The position numbers and the translations under genes are program-made. Below the pieces are notes generated by a model that saw nothing but the letters and a program-made list of their open reading frames with translations, was not told the DNA's origin and made no database searches. A stretch of DNA of 64,000 bases from Shinisaurus crocodilurus (Eukaryota; Chordata; Lepidosauria; Squamata; Shinisauridae). Each line of letters starts with the position of its first letter. The stretch's first letter is position 1. Shown here in pieces: positions 47,840 to 58,514 of the stretch. The stretch is from the NCBI GenBank assembly GCA_021292165.1, contig CM037879.1:266285160-266349159 (forward strand), in the 5' to 3' direction.

Positions 47840-48140
47840 CAGGGCTCTCCAACCTTGGGTCCCCAGATGTTGCTGGCCTATGTGGCTCATGCTGGCTCAG
47901 CTTGTCTGAGTGTGGAAAGCTAAGCAGGGTCAGGCCTGGTTATTACTTGGATGGGAGACCCCTCCTCTAGTTTCCTGCATTGAGCAGTGGGTTGGACTCG
48001 ATAGCCTTGTAGGCACCTTCCAATTCTATAATCTATGAAATCTATAAGCTCCCAGCATACCCAGCCAGCATGGCTAATGGCAAAGGATTCTGGGAGCTGT
48101 AGTCCAGCAACATCTTGGGACCCAAGGTTGGAGAGCCCTG
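47840..48140. mobile_element. hAT MITE inside SINE, itself carrying a 5S SINE
   Basis: CAGGGCTCTCCAACCTTGGG to AAGGTTGGAGAGCCCTG, with flanks GTGTAGGC (47832-47839) and ATGTAGGC (48141-48148), 7 of 8. Palindromic arms are separated by the nested 5S/CR1 SINE. Confidence 0.88.
47881..48043 (+). repeat. 5S rRNA-derived SINE nested in hAT MITE
   Basis: TGTGGCTCATGCTGGCTCAG, box A GGAAAGCTAAGCAGGGTCAG, box C TTACTTGGATGGGAGACC, and CR1-like tail to CTATAATCTATGAAATC. Youngest of the three nested elements. Confidence 0.87.
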
Positions 48141-48195
48141 ATGTAGGCAATACCGAGCAAGGTAGAGCAACAATCTGACTTGGTCTATCTAGATC

Positions 48196-49030
48196 AGTAT
48201 TGTCTTACACTGCATGTAAGGGCATCTTCTTATGTGCACATTATGTGGGATCTCTATGATTGCATCTTCTGTGTATCAACATCATGATGTTTTGCTCTTT
48301 CCAGGTAGAAGGCGCCCTTTGCTGACCTTGTTTTTGGACAATGAAAGCATTTCATACTCATAAAAAGAAACACACACAAACAAATCTCCTCCAAACCAAC
48401 AGAACATTGCATTGCACTCAGTCTTACCTTGGGGAGCAGATGAGAGAGTGAATGAACAACATGTGACAGATGTTAGACCCATCACTTAACGAATGGATGA
48501 TAGGAAAATACCATGGCAATGGCAGCTGTGTAACAACTTGTACAGGAGGAAACAGAGAACTCCCACTAGTGTCATTGTTCTTAATACAGGGTTCATATCT
48601 AACCAAGTAAACAAATGGTCACTAGGTAAAACTCTTTCTTGCCCAAAATAGCATCCCAAAAGCAGAACGGAAAGCTTAGTTGTTAACCAGAGGCATGGAT
48701 AGCCCCTACCATAAATATGGCTGAGTCTCAGTAGAGAAGGTTCCAAGATAAACATATGGAAGCAGCTGAAGACGGTTATGAGAATCAAGACCTTTGGAGC
48801 AATGCAAAAGGTTTGGAGTTAAATCATGGGGGATCTAAGCTGGGAAGAAAAATATGGGGCACATCATAGGCTAGGTGTTCATGCTGCTCCAATGCTTACC
48901 CATTTTGGGCTTTTTCATGTCCACAGGCCTTGCCAGCAAGGCCCCACATAGGGAAACACGGAGTAGTGAATGCTGAGCTTCCATTCCTGGGTGCTTGGGT
49001 GCTAGTGTAGTGAAAACTGTGACAGGATCC
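48196..49030. other. Intronic sequence without recognised repeats
   Basis: About 830 bp with no transposon that I recognise. Overlapping short open frames only. Confidence 0.4.
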
Positions 49031-49049
49031 TACAGCTCTAAGTTTGATG

Positions 49050-49180
49050 CAGTACAGGGCTGGGGAACCTGTAGGTCTCCAGCTGTTGTTAGACTCCAAC
49101 AGCCAACATGGCCAATGGTGATAGATGATGGGAGTTGTAATCTAGTAACATCTGGAGGGACACAATTTCCTGAACCCTGA
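49050..49180. repeat. hAT-like palindromic MITE
   Basis: CAGGGCTGGGGAACCTGTAG at the left, core CTCCAACAGCCAACATGGCC, inverse GATGGGAGTTGTAATCTAGT, right end CACAATTTCCTGAACCCTG. Confidence 0.65.
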
Positions 49181-49293
49181 CCTAGTTTGTCTATTTGGTA
49201 CCTGCTTGATCCCAGACTGCCAGCTCTGAAGCATATGGCAAGTATAGCCAATCAGTTGGCCAATCCTGGATAGCCATCATTCCAGACTATAGT

Positions 49294-49680
49294 GCAGGGG
49301 TGAGGAACCTCAGGCCTGGGGGCCAAATCTGTTCCTCTTGGGTTCCCGATCCAGTTCTCCAGATGGCTTCACCCCCTTCCCCTGGTCCCACCCGTTTCCT
49401 TCCAACTGCCAATCTATGGTGGCTCCCCGGCTTTTGTGCAGTTCCCCCCCCCCTACTGAAAGGTTGAAATACCTCTCTGAAGGCTTAGTTACTGGCAGAA
49501 AGAGCTTCAAGCTAACTTATGTTGACATTTTTTTGGTACAAACACTAAAATGGCACAGAAGCCAGGAAACCCCCAAATGATCTGAGGTAGGGGGAAAGAG
49601 GGTGAGGCCAGGGGAAAGAAGTGTGGCCTTCTAGGGACCCTCACATACCCTCCAATATTCCACAGATGAAAATAGGGACA
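49294..49680 (+). repeat. hAT-like MITE, right end unclear
   Basis: CAGGGGTGAGGAACCTCAGG and interior GGTTGAAATACCTCTCTGAAGG match 12935-13251. From about 49640 the sequence passes into a different repeat (GGGCGTGGCCAGGCAACATG). Confidence 0.6.
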
Positions 49681-50300
49681 CACATGTGAATTTGTAAGAG
49701 GTATGGTTAAGCAACGTGAAGGTGTGATCAAGAGGGCGTGGCCAGGCAACATGAGGGCATGGCCAAGGGTATGGCCATAGATAAACAAAAGTGCCGCAGA
49801 GCACACAACTGCACAGAAATAAAGTATATTTACAAAAAATATATCACTGTTGCCCCTCAGAAGGAAATATGCGTAGACTGACCATAACAAAGATTAAACA
49901 AAAATATATAAGGTGTGGTCAATAACTAAAAATAAGAAAACATGTTGTAACAATCAACAAGAAATGTGGTTAGTAGTAGTAACAAATGAAGACACCAGAA
50001 TGCTGCAAGCAAATGCCAAGATATATATAAGATATAATAACAAAATAACAAAGCCAATAAACAATTAATGAATAGTACTAACAATAAAAAAAAACAATAA
50101 CAAACAAAGTAGGCAGGTCAGTAACAATAAGTAAAACTACTGTAACCAGCGTATAGACAATAACAAAATGAGAGGGGGGGAGAGAAAAACACACTGAATA
50201 TAATGAATAACAAGTAACAAAGTCAAAGCGAGGCTGACGATAAAGAAAAGAAGGACAAACAATGTTGGCAAGTAGTGGCAGTAGATAAGACTACTATAAG

Positions 50301-50372
50301 CAGACTGTTACAGGAATCCGGATTGTAAAGCCTGTTTCGTCATATGTGACTTCATCAGAACAAGTCTTCTTA
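50301..50372 (-). ncRNA. Degenerate hammerhead-like motif
   Basis: On the minus strand: CTGATGA at 50358-50352, a GTC/GAC stem II (50350-50348 with 50341-50339), GAAA at 50338-50335, stem III ACAGG (50335-50331) pairing with CCTGT (50314-50310), then the predicted GUA cleavage position at 50309/50308, and a stem I of GACT.TGTT with AACAGTC. One extra A after the CTGATGA core and an imperfect stem I weaken it. It may be inactive. Confidence 0.3.
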
Positions 50373-50412
50373 AGGTCCCTGCGTACGAGCAATTACCGTG
50401 AAGGTAAAAAAT

Positions 50413-50547
50413 AACATGGTTTCCATCTATAAATCTTATAGTTTCGACTCCGATTCTTTACTGCCTATGAAGAAAGGATTTTTCAGTCTGGAACTTTCTG
50501 CTACGGGTGCAGTCGAAACTATAAGATTTATAGATGGAAACCATGTT
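50413..50547. repeat. Perfect 37-bp inverted repeat with 61-base loop
   Basis: The arms 50413-50449 and 50511-50547 (key text TTTCCATCTATAAATCTTAT and its complement) are perfectly complementary over 37 bases, around a 61-base loop. Perfection suggests a recent inverted duplication, or replication slippage at the edge of the A/T-rich element. Confidence 0.9.
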
Positions 50548-50787
50548 GCATAACAAATCGGGACTCTGCATAACAAAGTAAGAAGCTGTGATGGCTTAAC
50601 TGTTTGCAAGTGTTTGCGGGACTGTCCTGGCAAATTCGGGGCAATTGGAGAGTATGCCCTCAGAGAGCCAGACTGGGATCCTTGGAGTGCCAGATTTCAC
50701 TCTAGGCCTCAGGTTCTGCACTCCTGGTCTAGAGAATGAAGCCCTTTCAGCAAAGGAGTAACAGAAAAATTGAGAGCCGTTTGTCAC

Positions 50788-50826
50788 CCCCCGTCCCCTC
50801 CCGTCCCCTCCCCTCCCCTCCCCTCA
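50788..50826. repeat. (CCCCT)n short tandem repeat
   Basis: Four or more CCCCT-type pentamers after two CCCGT variants. Confidence 0.85.
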
Positions 50827-50990
50827 CAGGGCCTTCTTTTTTGCCTTCCTTTTGGAGCTGTGGGTGTGTTTTTTGTAAGGTTAGGGTTTTTCTCTCTATA
50901 ACCCTTACCCTTACAATTCTCACACTGTCCCTGGGATTTATATTGTCCTTATTGTCCTGTTAATAAGCAGCTTTATGTTTTCTCTGACAA

Positions 50991-51236
50991 TTTTATTTAT
51001 TTATTTTATTTTTTATATTTATACCCCACCTTTTTTCCTGCAAGGAACCCAAGGCAGCTTACTTAATCCTCCTCCTCCTCTCCATTTTGTCCTCACAACA
51101 ACCCTGTGAGGTAGGTTAGACTGAGAGTCAGTGACTGGCCCAAAGTCACTCAGTGAGTTTCATGGCCGAGTGGGGACTAGAACCCGGATCTCCCGAGTCC
51201 CAGTCCAACACTCTAACCACTACACCACACTGGCTC
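50991..51236 (-). repeat. Sauria SINE
   Basis: Near full-length minus-strand copy with an intact tRNA-like head (GGGACTAGAACCCGGATCTC). The sequence CACTGGCTCA is doubled at its outer end. Confidence 0.92.
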
Positions 51237-51239
51237 ACT

Positions 51240-52980
51240 GGCTCATATTGTTTTCTCTGACAATATGTAAAACACTGCTTCTCACACAGGTTGTTTTAAC
51301 AAACAAAGTAAAGTTTATTTAAACTACAAAAGTTTCTTGAAATAAGTTCAATGCATAAGTTTCAGTTAATACTTTTTAATCTCTTATCCTATTCTATTTC
51401 TAAATTCACCCTCACCATCTGTTCACATTAATCATTCCTGCACTCACTAACCCTAACTACACCCCATACTTGCTCTTCACTCCCTCAGCCAATCAGCTCA
51501 CATATGCAAATCCACCATTCTTCCTGCCCATCATTTCTCACTCACCATAGACTTACCTATCATAAAACACAGAGATGCAACAGGAATACCTACCTATAGC
51601 CATAGACTCATAACAGGAACACATTACTATACCATATGTACATGTATTAATAGACACACAACATCGTAACATCACACCATTGTATTCTAGATTGCCAATT
51701 CTCCACTTTCTCAGGCCTTTTTCCTTCTTAGCCCCCCTTCCCCAAGCTGTGCCTGCCTCCCTGCCCCTGCCCAAAACCTCTCTAGGTGGAATGTGAGGTT
51801 TTTTCCACCATCCAAATCAAACTTCTGCTTCTCTCATACAGTTGCTGCACTGTGACTGACCCTTTCCTCTCAGCATTTAAAATGTTATGTGACATCTTAA
51901 TAGAGATATGGCCATTGCATAAGTCAATGCTTGTTGAGGGGAAAAAAATATAATGGCTGTCAGACAATGTCAATGTATTTATGTCAGGCAACAAGTTCTG
52001 GCTGCTGGTCTTGCCAGGTGGTGGGATTCAAGAAGAAGTGGGTTGTCAGAAAAATGGATACACTCAAATACTTACTATGCGTTGGCCACATAAAACATGG
52101 TAGCCTTTAGACACCTGTCAAAATCCCCACTAGGTCAATGACCTTTATTAGGCCAACCAAAATGTCACAGCGTGGCAGGGGTGGTGGTAGGTTCTGAAAA
52201 GCTCAGGCTTCTTTTCACTGTATGTAATCTACCCAGTAAACTCCTGTTATTGGAAGCTACGACTATGACTACTACTAATTTTAACTTATAATTTGATGGG
52301 GTCCTGAGCAGCAGCCCTGATGTTGCAGAGAATAGAGAATCAGTACCTGCCCAGCAGGACTCCTATTTTGAGTCATGTTGTCGCTTGGCTTGTATCGGAA
52401 TGTGGCAGTAACATGTGAGTGAATCGTCAAAATAGCCTCCTTATCCATTGAAGATGGGCAGCGATTAGCAAAACCTTGCCTCTTGGGCAAAAGTGCTGAT
52501 TTTCCAGGCTGATGCCAAATGCCGTCCTCCTGTTTCTGATGGCCTTTGTTGCTGCAAGGGTGACTCCTTTGACATTTCAGGGTAATGATGTAAGAAACAT
52601 GGATACATTTTCCTGTGGTTTTCATAGGAGACATATGGGAGCCGGCTTGTACCTGTCACATTTTTTTCTGTTCTTTTCTTTTTTTGCCAGCTTGGTTTCA
52701 AAGGGCCCTAGGAGATAATATCCTTCAGCCAAGTGTCTGCTTGATGTTCTTGATTGCTGGTGTTCAGCTTGGGTGACCTTTTCCCTTTGCCGATGTTTGT
52801 GTAGCTGCAAGAGCTAATCTCTCTCACCTGAGATGGCCGTTTCGCAGCAGCAGTTAACTATCTTTAGGGGCATGACTTCTCGAATGCTTCGTTTGTCAGT
52901 TTTGTTTTGGCCAGAAATGGAGAGCAAATGTTGCAAGTGGCCGCTGTAGCCCACACTTTGACCGTTTTTGCTTTTTTTAA
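51240..52980. other. Intronic sequence with little recognisable repeat
   Basis: About 1.7 kb without a transposon that I recognise. No supported gene. One of the longest unannotated stretches in the window. Confidence 0.4.
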
Positions 52981-52981
52981 A

Positions 52982-53226
52982 AAATAATAATAATTAAGAA
53001 ACCAGAAGGCAATCCATTCTTAGCCCTTCCTTTCTCCAAGGAGCTCAAGGCAGTGTACATGGTCCTTCCCCCATTTTATCCTCACAACAACCCTGTGAGG
53101 TAGGTTAGGCTGAGAGATAGTCACTGGCCCATGGTCACCCAGTGAGCTTTATGGCTGAGTGGAGATTGAACCTGGGTTCCTCCCCCAAGCCCTAGCCTAA
53201 TACTCTAAGCACGGCACCACATTGGT
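52982..53226 (-). repeat. Old Sauria-type SINE
   Basis: The body CTCACAACAACCCTGTGAGG is kept while the 3' end (GAGCTCAAGGCAGTGTACAT) and the B box (GATTGAACCTGGGTTCC) differ from the other copies. Likely an older subfamily. Confidence 0.75.
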
Positions 53227-53497
53227 GTTTCCCATAAACTGACTCACAGACCTCTGCATGTCACAGAGGAGGGGAGCAGCAGTGATGTAGCTAGGTAATT
53301 TTAGACCTTATTGTGGGGAGGGGGGCATGCGTGCGTGCGCTTCAGATGGCCACGTGTACTGCTTCAGTTGCGAAGCACGTAACTAACATTTGCAAAGCAC
53401 GTAACAGTAACTAAGGCATCACCATTCCATGCTTTACAACTGTTTCTACATTCCTTATATGTTAGAACAACAAGACCAGAACTGTTTGCCAACCCTG

Positions 53498-53503
<6 letters not shown>

Positions 53504-53530
<27 letters not shown>
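53504..53530. repeat. (CA)n microsatellite
   Basis: About thirteen CA units, with TATATA on either side. Confidence 0.93.
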
Positions 53531-53535
<5 letters not shown>

Positions 53536-54398
53536 TATATACACTGATCATGTGCAGTTTTGAATCTTAAACTCGCTGAAATCATGGCACCATCATGACT
53601 AAAGGAACACAGTGGAATTTTCTTCTGCAGTCCTGATGCCGTCATCACCTGCTGCTCCCTGGGTAGTCATTGGGGTGGGGGGATGGGGGGTGGGGCCCTG
53701 GACTTTGGCCTCCAGGTCCAGGTCTAGCTGCACCACTGGACAGCAGGCAGCTTGGTGCACCATATCAATTTTCATTTAATTCAGGGCACAGTCCTATCAA
53801 GATGAGCACGAGCCTCCAAACTTGGGAGGCTCACACTCATCCAATGCAGAGCAGGAGGAGCAGCGGAAGTGATCTTGGAGGGGGAGGGAAGGAGGCTGGA
53901 GCCTCACAGGAGGGAAGGAAGGATGGAGGGGGTGGGAAGGAGGCTGGAACAGCCTCAGGCTACCTCATCTATCCTGGCCACTCCAGTCTCCTCCCCTCAC
54001 CGCTCCCTGAAATGCCCCCTTCAACCCCTCTCTGTCTGAGGTCGCTTTTCTGACCTCAAAGAGCAACCGGCATGGTTCATTCCACACTAGTTGTGAGGGG
54101 GCAGTGGAGGGGGAAGCAAAGCTCTGATTCCCAGCTTTGGAGTACTGTTGTCTCTCTGACCTCAGAGCTGGGAATCTGAATTATCCTATCCCCCCCCCCC
54201 CATGATGTTTAGGGTCCATAGGATCATTCCCTTATTTATTTTATTGAAAACATTTTCAATAAAACATTCTAACCACTTCAGATCCAACCGATTCCTGCGT
54301 GGCGTACAGTAAACATGGATTTCATGCACGTCTGTGCCACCTTTTGTCCTCTTTATTGCCAATGCATAAACGGCCGGCCTATCACTCCTAGACAAACA
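53531..54398. other. Unassigned intronic sequence, G-rich stretch
   Basis: A purine-rich zone (GGAGGGGGAGGGAAGGAGGC and related, 53876-53945). No gene. Confidence 0.4.
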
Positions 54399-54406
54399 CT
54401 CTAGCC

Positions 54407-54527
54407 CAGTGTTCTCCAACCTTGGGTCCCCAGAGGTTTTTGGCCTACAACTCCCAGCGTAGCTGGCTGGGGCATGCTGGGAGTTGTAGGCCAAAAACCT
54501 CTGGGGACCCAAGGTTGGAGAACACTG
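54407..54527. mobile_element. Palindromic hAT MITE with exact 8-bp TSD
   Basis: CAGTGTTCTCCAACCTTGGG to AAGGTTGGAGAACACTG, 121 bp, with a perfect CTCTAGCC duplication (54399-54406, 54528-54535). Shortened core (AGCGTAGCTGGCTGGGGCATG). Confidence 0.93.
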
Positions 54528-54661
54528 CTCTAGCCACTTCTGCATCAAGCTGGCTTTCCTAAGTTATGATCTGCACTATGCAGGCCACAGCAAGCTCGAA
54601 GTCCTCTAGGCCCTGGGAGCATGTTGAGGATGTCAATGGAGTGTTCCACCAGGGCCCAGAG

Positions 54662-55282
54662 CAGGGGTCCCCAACCTTTTTGGACCCATGTGCCAATTTG
54701 GGTACTTGAGAAACTGCTCTGGGCACCACCACAAGATAGCTTCCATAGAGGATGTGGCTAGTCACATAATGGCTGCCATGGGGGGCCTGGCGAGTCAAAA
54801 TGGAGGTAGGCACGTGGGGGAGAGAAACAGCGAGGCTAGAGACTGGGAAGGAGGGGGAAATAGCAAGACAAAGGGATAGAGGGGGGGAAAGAGAGGCTGG
54901 GAGCAGGAGAATCAATGAGGTAAAGAGGTGGGAGGGAGAGAAATAGGTAGGCTAGAGGCTGGGAGTGGAGAGAAACAGCAAGATAAAGGGGTGAGTGGGA
55001 GAGAAAGAACAAGGCTAGGGATTAGGAAGGGAGAGAAAGAAGGAGGCTAGGGACAGGGAAGGGAGAGGAATAGCTAAGAAAGTGGTTGGGTGGAGAGAAA
55101 TAGAAAGGCTAGACTACAACCTGGGAGTGGATAGAGCTGGAGAAAGAGCAAAGGGGAAAGGTCTGAGTGGACAGAACGGAGACTGGGTGGGGCCAGGAAG
55201 CAACTCCTCCTCTTCCTGCCCGCTGAACAGCTGATCAGCAGCAGGTTCAGGAACAGGTAGGAGAACCGGGCACCAGTGGAGG
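54662..55282 (+). repeat. hAT-like element with internal minisatellite
   Basis: Starts CAGGGGTCCCCAACCTTTTT. From 54816 to about 55180 it consists of GA-rich tandem units of roughly 30-37 bp (GAGAGAAA.AG.AAGGCTAGGG variants). The right end is unclear because a second hAT-like element begins near 55284. Confidence 0.6.
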
Positions 55283-55283
55283 C

Positions 55284-55430
55284 TGGTGACTCCTATTTCA
55301 GTGGGGCTCCTAATCCATTGCAGCTTTTATTCTGAGCTTTATAGGAGCTATCCACGGCGGTGAACCCATTTTGGGCATGGGGTTCAGCACAATGGATAGC
55401 TCGCCGAAGGGGACCCCCTAGCCTAGAGGC
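55284..55430. repeat. hAT-like palindromic element
   Basis: AGTGGAGGCTGGTGACTCCT at the left and arms GGAGCTATCCACGG / AATGGATAGCTC. Related to 33372-33570. Confidence 0.55.
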
Positions 55431-55689
55431 CTATGATGAGACCCAGTTTGTCTTGGCCTAACAGGGGATTGGATGGACTTTAGTAAGTCCACTGCTTAGA
55501 CACAATCTACTAGCCTCCTGTGCAATAACGCACCCAACCCCCTAATACGATGGATAGGACTATTTTAAAGAATAGGTACTTGAATTGGGTGTGTCCATTA
55601 CCGTTATTGTGGAGAATATTCCTGTTTGCCCTGTGAGAAAATCCATGGTTGTGGTGGTGGTGGTGGTGAGACAGTTTCACCTTGAAACT

Positions 55690-55830
55690 GTTCAGATAAT
55701 CCATTCCCAATCGGCTGTCCTCCAGATGTGTTGAACCACAACTCCCATCAGCCCCAGCTATCATGGCCAATGAAAGTTATAATCCAACCCATCTGGAGGG
55801 CACCGGGTTGGGGATGTCTGGTTCAGACGG
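55690..55830. repeat. hAT-like palindromic MITE, diverged
   Basis: TGTCCTCCAGATGTGTTGAA, ACAACTCCCATCAGCCCCAG and ATCTGGAGGGCACCGGGTTG in the usual order. Confidence 0.6.
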
Positions 55831-56390
55831 AACCCTCCTGGGAAAGAGCTCTGGGCTTTGCATGTCTGTGAGAGCACGCCTTTGAAATCTTACCTCCTTC
55901 CCCTTCATAATTCAAAAAAGAACGAAAGGAAGTGGAGCGATGTGGGAAGCCCTGCATATAAATATCTTGTTTAGCCAGTCTAATAAAGGTATTACTAACA
56001 GCCCTGCTTTGAGGATTTATTGGGGGATTTCAGTAAGACAGTGTTAGCAGTGGAATTACATTCATTCCTGGATCTGACTTTGCCAATGAAAGAGAAAATA
56101 ATGTTGATCCAATCAGAGATATTTTACAGGATCAATATAATATTCTCCTGCATAATCACAACCAAGGAGATTACAGCCCCTGCTCCAGGAATGACAAAAG
56201 ATCATTTGACAGATCACAGCCTTATTCATTCCCATTGTTTTTACTCTTCAAATAGAAGAGCGCCCTTTTGTTTTATGCTGTTCGGGGTGGTGGTGGAGGA
56301 AGGAAGCTTGTGTGTTTATAGAATAGACTCCCAGAGCCAAATTAATTTTCTACTTGCAGTCACATTTACATTAAATAACTTTGACTGTAT
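55831..56390. other. Intronic sequence without recognised repeats
   Basis: A/T-rich, free of recognised transposons. Candidate for conserved non-coding sequence. The 146-codon open frame has no recognisable domain. Confidence 0.4.
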
Positions 56391-56394
56391 GACA

Positions 56395-57176
56395 CTGAGA
56401 AGCTGCCTTTTTATACTAGGTGAGACTAGTTGTCCATCCAGCCCAGTTTGTCTATTCTGACTGGCAGCAGCTCTACAGGGTCTCAGGCAGAGGTCTCTCC
56501 CATCATCTGCTGCCTGAGCCTCTTGAGATGCTTGGGATTGAACGTGGGAGTGGGACCTTCTCAGGGCCTGCCCTCTCATGAGGTTAGGTGAATCTCCCAC
56601 CTTAGTCTGCAGAGTGGGAGGAGCGGTGAAGTGTACATTCTCCCCGCCCCACCAGGAGGGACTGCTGCCACCTCCACTGGGTGCTCTAGAGAGCCTTGCT
56701 GGCCACTCTCCTGCTGTGGCATTTGCCAGTGGGGCTCTCTGGAGCAGCGGCTGCTCTGGAGAGACCCACCAGTCCCACTATCCAAAGGTGACAAATGCCA
56801 CAGCCAGAGAGCAGCCAACAGGGCTCTCCAGAGCAGCCACCTACCCTCTGTCTCACTCTGAAGACCCTCTCAGAGCGAGAGCAGCTGCCCTCCCTCTGGC
56901 TCACTCTGAGGAAGTGGCCAGCATGACTCTTCAGAGAGCCAGCCATGCCCAAATGCCTAGCTCTGGGGTGGTCCTTCCTCAGAGCCAAGCATTGTGGGAG
57001 GGGTGTCCCAAGAGATTGCCTGTGCCACTTGCTCCAGCCAATGTGGTTCTTCATAGGGCAGGTGGCGGCAGTCATGGGGTGGAGTGGGGGACGATGCAGC
57101 AGCATGAGCATACTTGTGCTGGCACTGGACCTCCCGCATACAAAGCATGTGCCCTGCCACTGAACTATGGACCCTT
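56395..57176 (-). repeat. tRNA-Ala-like SINE with about 0.57-kb interior insertion
   Basis: Tail and body at 56395-56560 (GAGAAGCTGCCTTTTTATAC, GGGATTGAACGTGGGA), then foreign sequence, then the head at 57128-57176 (ATACAAAGCATGTGCCCTGC, CACTGAACTATGGACCCTT). The foreign part contains imperfect inverted CTCTGGAGCAG/CTCTCCAGAGCAGCC blocks. It also carries a 255-codon open frame that I consider fortuitous. Confidence 0.55.
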
Positions 57177-57179
57177 GGT

Positions 57180-57318
57180 AATGGTGTGGTTCTCCAAGGT
57201 CTCAGCCAGAGGTCTGTCCCATCATTTGCTTCTTGATCCTTTTAACCGGAGATGCCTGGGATTGAACCTGAGGCCTTCTGCATGGAAAGCATGTGCTCTA
57301 CCACTGAGCTATGTTCAC
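57180..57318 (-). repeat. tRNA-Ala-like SINE, 5' part
   Basis: GGGATTGAACCTGAGGCCTT and GCATGTGCTCTACCACTGAG in minus orientation. The tail is absent. Confidence 0.7.
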
Positions 57319-57409
57319 CTCCCACTCTCTCTGCTCCCATCCTGAGACTTTGTTCATGAAACAGAAGAGAACCATAAGGACCAAGCAGGAGGAAGCAATA
57401 GACAATAGA

Positions 57410-57794
57410 AGTTTTTCTTCCTCTTTCACAATACTTGAGCCCAGGCTCATTCAATGGAGCTAAATAGACAGAAAGGAAGTACTTCTTCACACAGTCCGTA
57501 GTCAAACTATGGAATTTGCTCCTAGAAGATGTAGTGATGGCTGCCAACTTGGATAGTTTTAAAAGGAGATTTGGGACATTCAGGGAGGATAAAGCTCTCA
57601 ATGGCTACTAGTCATCACGACTATATATTATCTCCACTATCAGAAGCAGTATGAATACCAGTTGCTGGGGAACATGAGTGGGAGGTTACTATTGCACTCA
57701 TGTCCTGCTTGTGGGCTTTCCTTAGGCATCTGGTTGGCCACTGTTGGAACAGAAGGCTGGACTGGATACCTAGATATTTTTATGTTCTTATGCA
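57410..57794 (+). repeat. CR1-type LINE 3' region
   Basis: GTACTTCTTCACACAGTCCG, TTTAAAAGGAGATTTGGGAC and CTGTTGGAACAGAAGGCTGG to TTATGTTCTTATG. The same subfamily as 39325 on the plus strand. Confidence 0.8.
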
Positions 57795-57905
57795 GCGTTC
57801 CTCAACCTGGTGCCCTCCAGATGTGTTGGACTTCAACTCCCACCATGGCTGGCTTGGGGATGCTGGGAGTTGTAGTCCAACACATCTGGAGGGCATCAGG
57901 TTGCA
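57795..57905. repeat. hAT-like palindromic MITE
   Basis: CAGCGTTCCTCAACCTGGTG and inverse AGTTGTAGTCCAACACATCTGG. The right end is degenerate. Follows directly after the CR1 tail. Confidence 0.65.
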
Positions 57906-58110
57906 GAAGCCTAAAATAAAGACCGACAGAACAACCTGGAGCACAGAACCAATGTCTGGCCAACACAGCAAAAGTGAAAAATGATCAATCTTTTAATCAT
58001 CATCATCGATCTCCATCACAGAGGTGCCATACATGAATTAGCATCGCCATATGTGGATGGGGTGAACATGTAGCTGCCACAATTTGCCCGTCTATGGTGG
58101 CCCTTTAGCA

Positions 58111-58318
58111 GCACAGCCAGCTGCCTTCCACCAGGTGAAATCCTTGGTCCATCTAGTCCATTATTGTCTACTCAGACTAGCAGTAGTGGATTTCAGGCAG
58201 AGAAAGGTCCTTCCCATCACCTGCTACCAGATCCCTTTAACTGGAGATGCCAGGGATTGAACCCGGGACCTTTTGTAAACAAGCATGTGCTCTACCACTG
58301 AGCTATAGCTCCTCTCTT
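58111..58318 (-). repeat. tRNA-Ala-like SINE
   Basis: Minus-strand copy with tail AGCTGCCTTCCACCAGGTGA and head TGCTCTACCACTGAGCTATA, B-box inverse GGGATTGAACCCGGGACC. Confidence 0.78.
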
Positions 58319-58514
58319 CCCCCTCCCCCCCGGCTATTATTATTACACAAGTCACAGCAACCCATGCCCATTCCACATGTGGAGATCCCGCCTTGAGATG
58401 GTTCCACCCTTAAAGGTGGCCTAGAAATACCGTAGTTTTAAATAGATAGATCATACATTGGGTACTCCTTCACAATCTTGGTCAGGATATAAACTTCCTC
58501 ACTGGTGGGTCCAA

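Larger units (their letters stand above)
47708..48195 (+). repeat. tRNA-Ala-like SINE, split by a hAT MITE
   Basis: Head and body at 47708-47839 (GGGGAGCACATACTTTGCGT, GAGCCCTGCCTGAAAACATG); the tail resumes at 48149 with AATACCGAGCAAGGTAGAGC and ATCTGACTTGGTCTAT. The hAT element between them is at 47840-48140. Confidence 0.8.
49800..50560 (-). other. A/T-rich element tail with hammerhead-like motif, possible Penelope-like remnant
   Basis: Read on the minus strand, a conserved-looking block (CTGATGAAGTCACATATGAC, then GAAACAGG) at about 50331-50358 is followed by a long T-rich region. The phrase TGATGAAGTC...GACGAAAC resembles the ends of Penelope-like elements, which are known to carry hammerhead ribozymes. 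No reverse transcriptase is visible, so the assignment is inference. Confidence 0.35.

Noticed and set aside
56578..57345. 255-codon open frame, the longest in the window
   Set aside because: It runs through an insertion and two SINE heads, has low-complexity composition with overlapping open frames on the other strand, and no domain.
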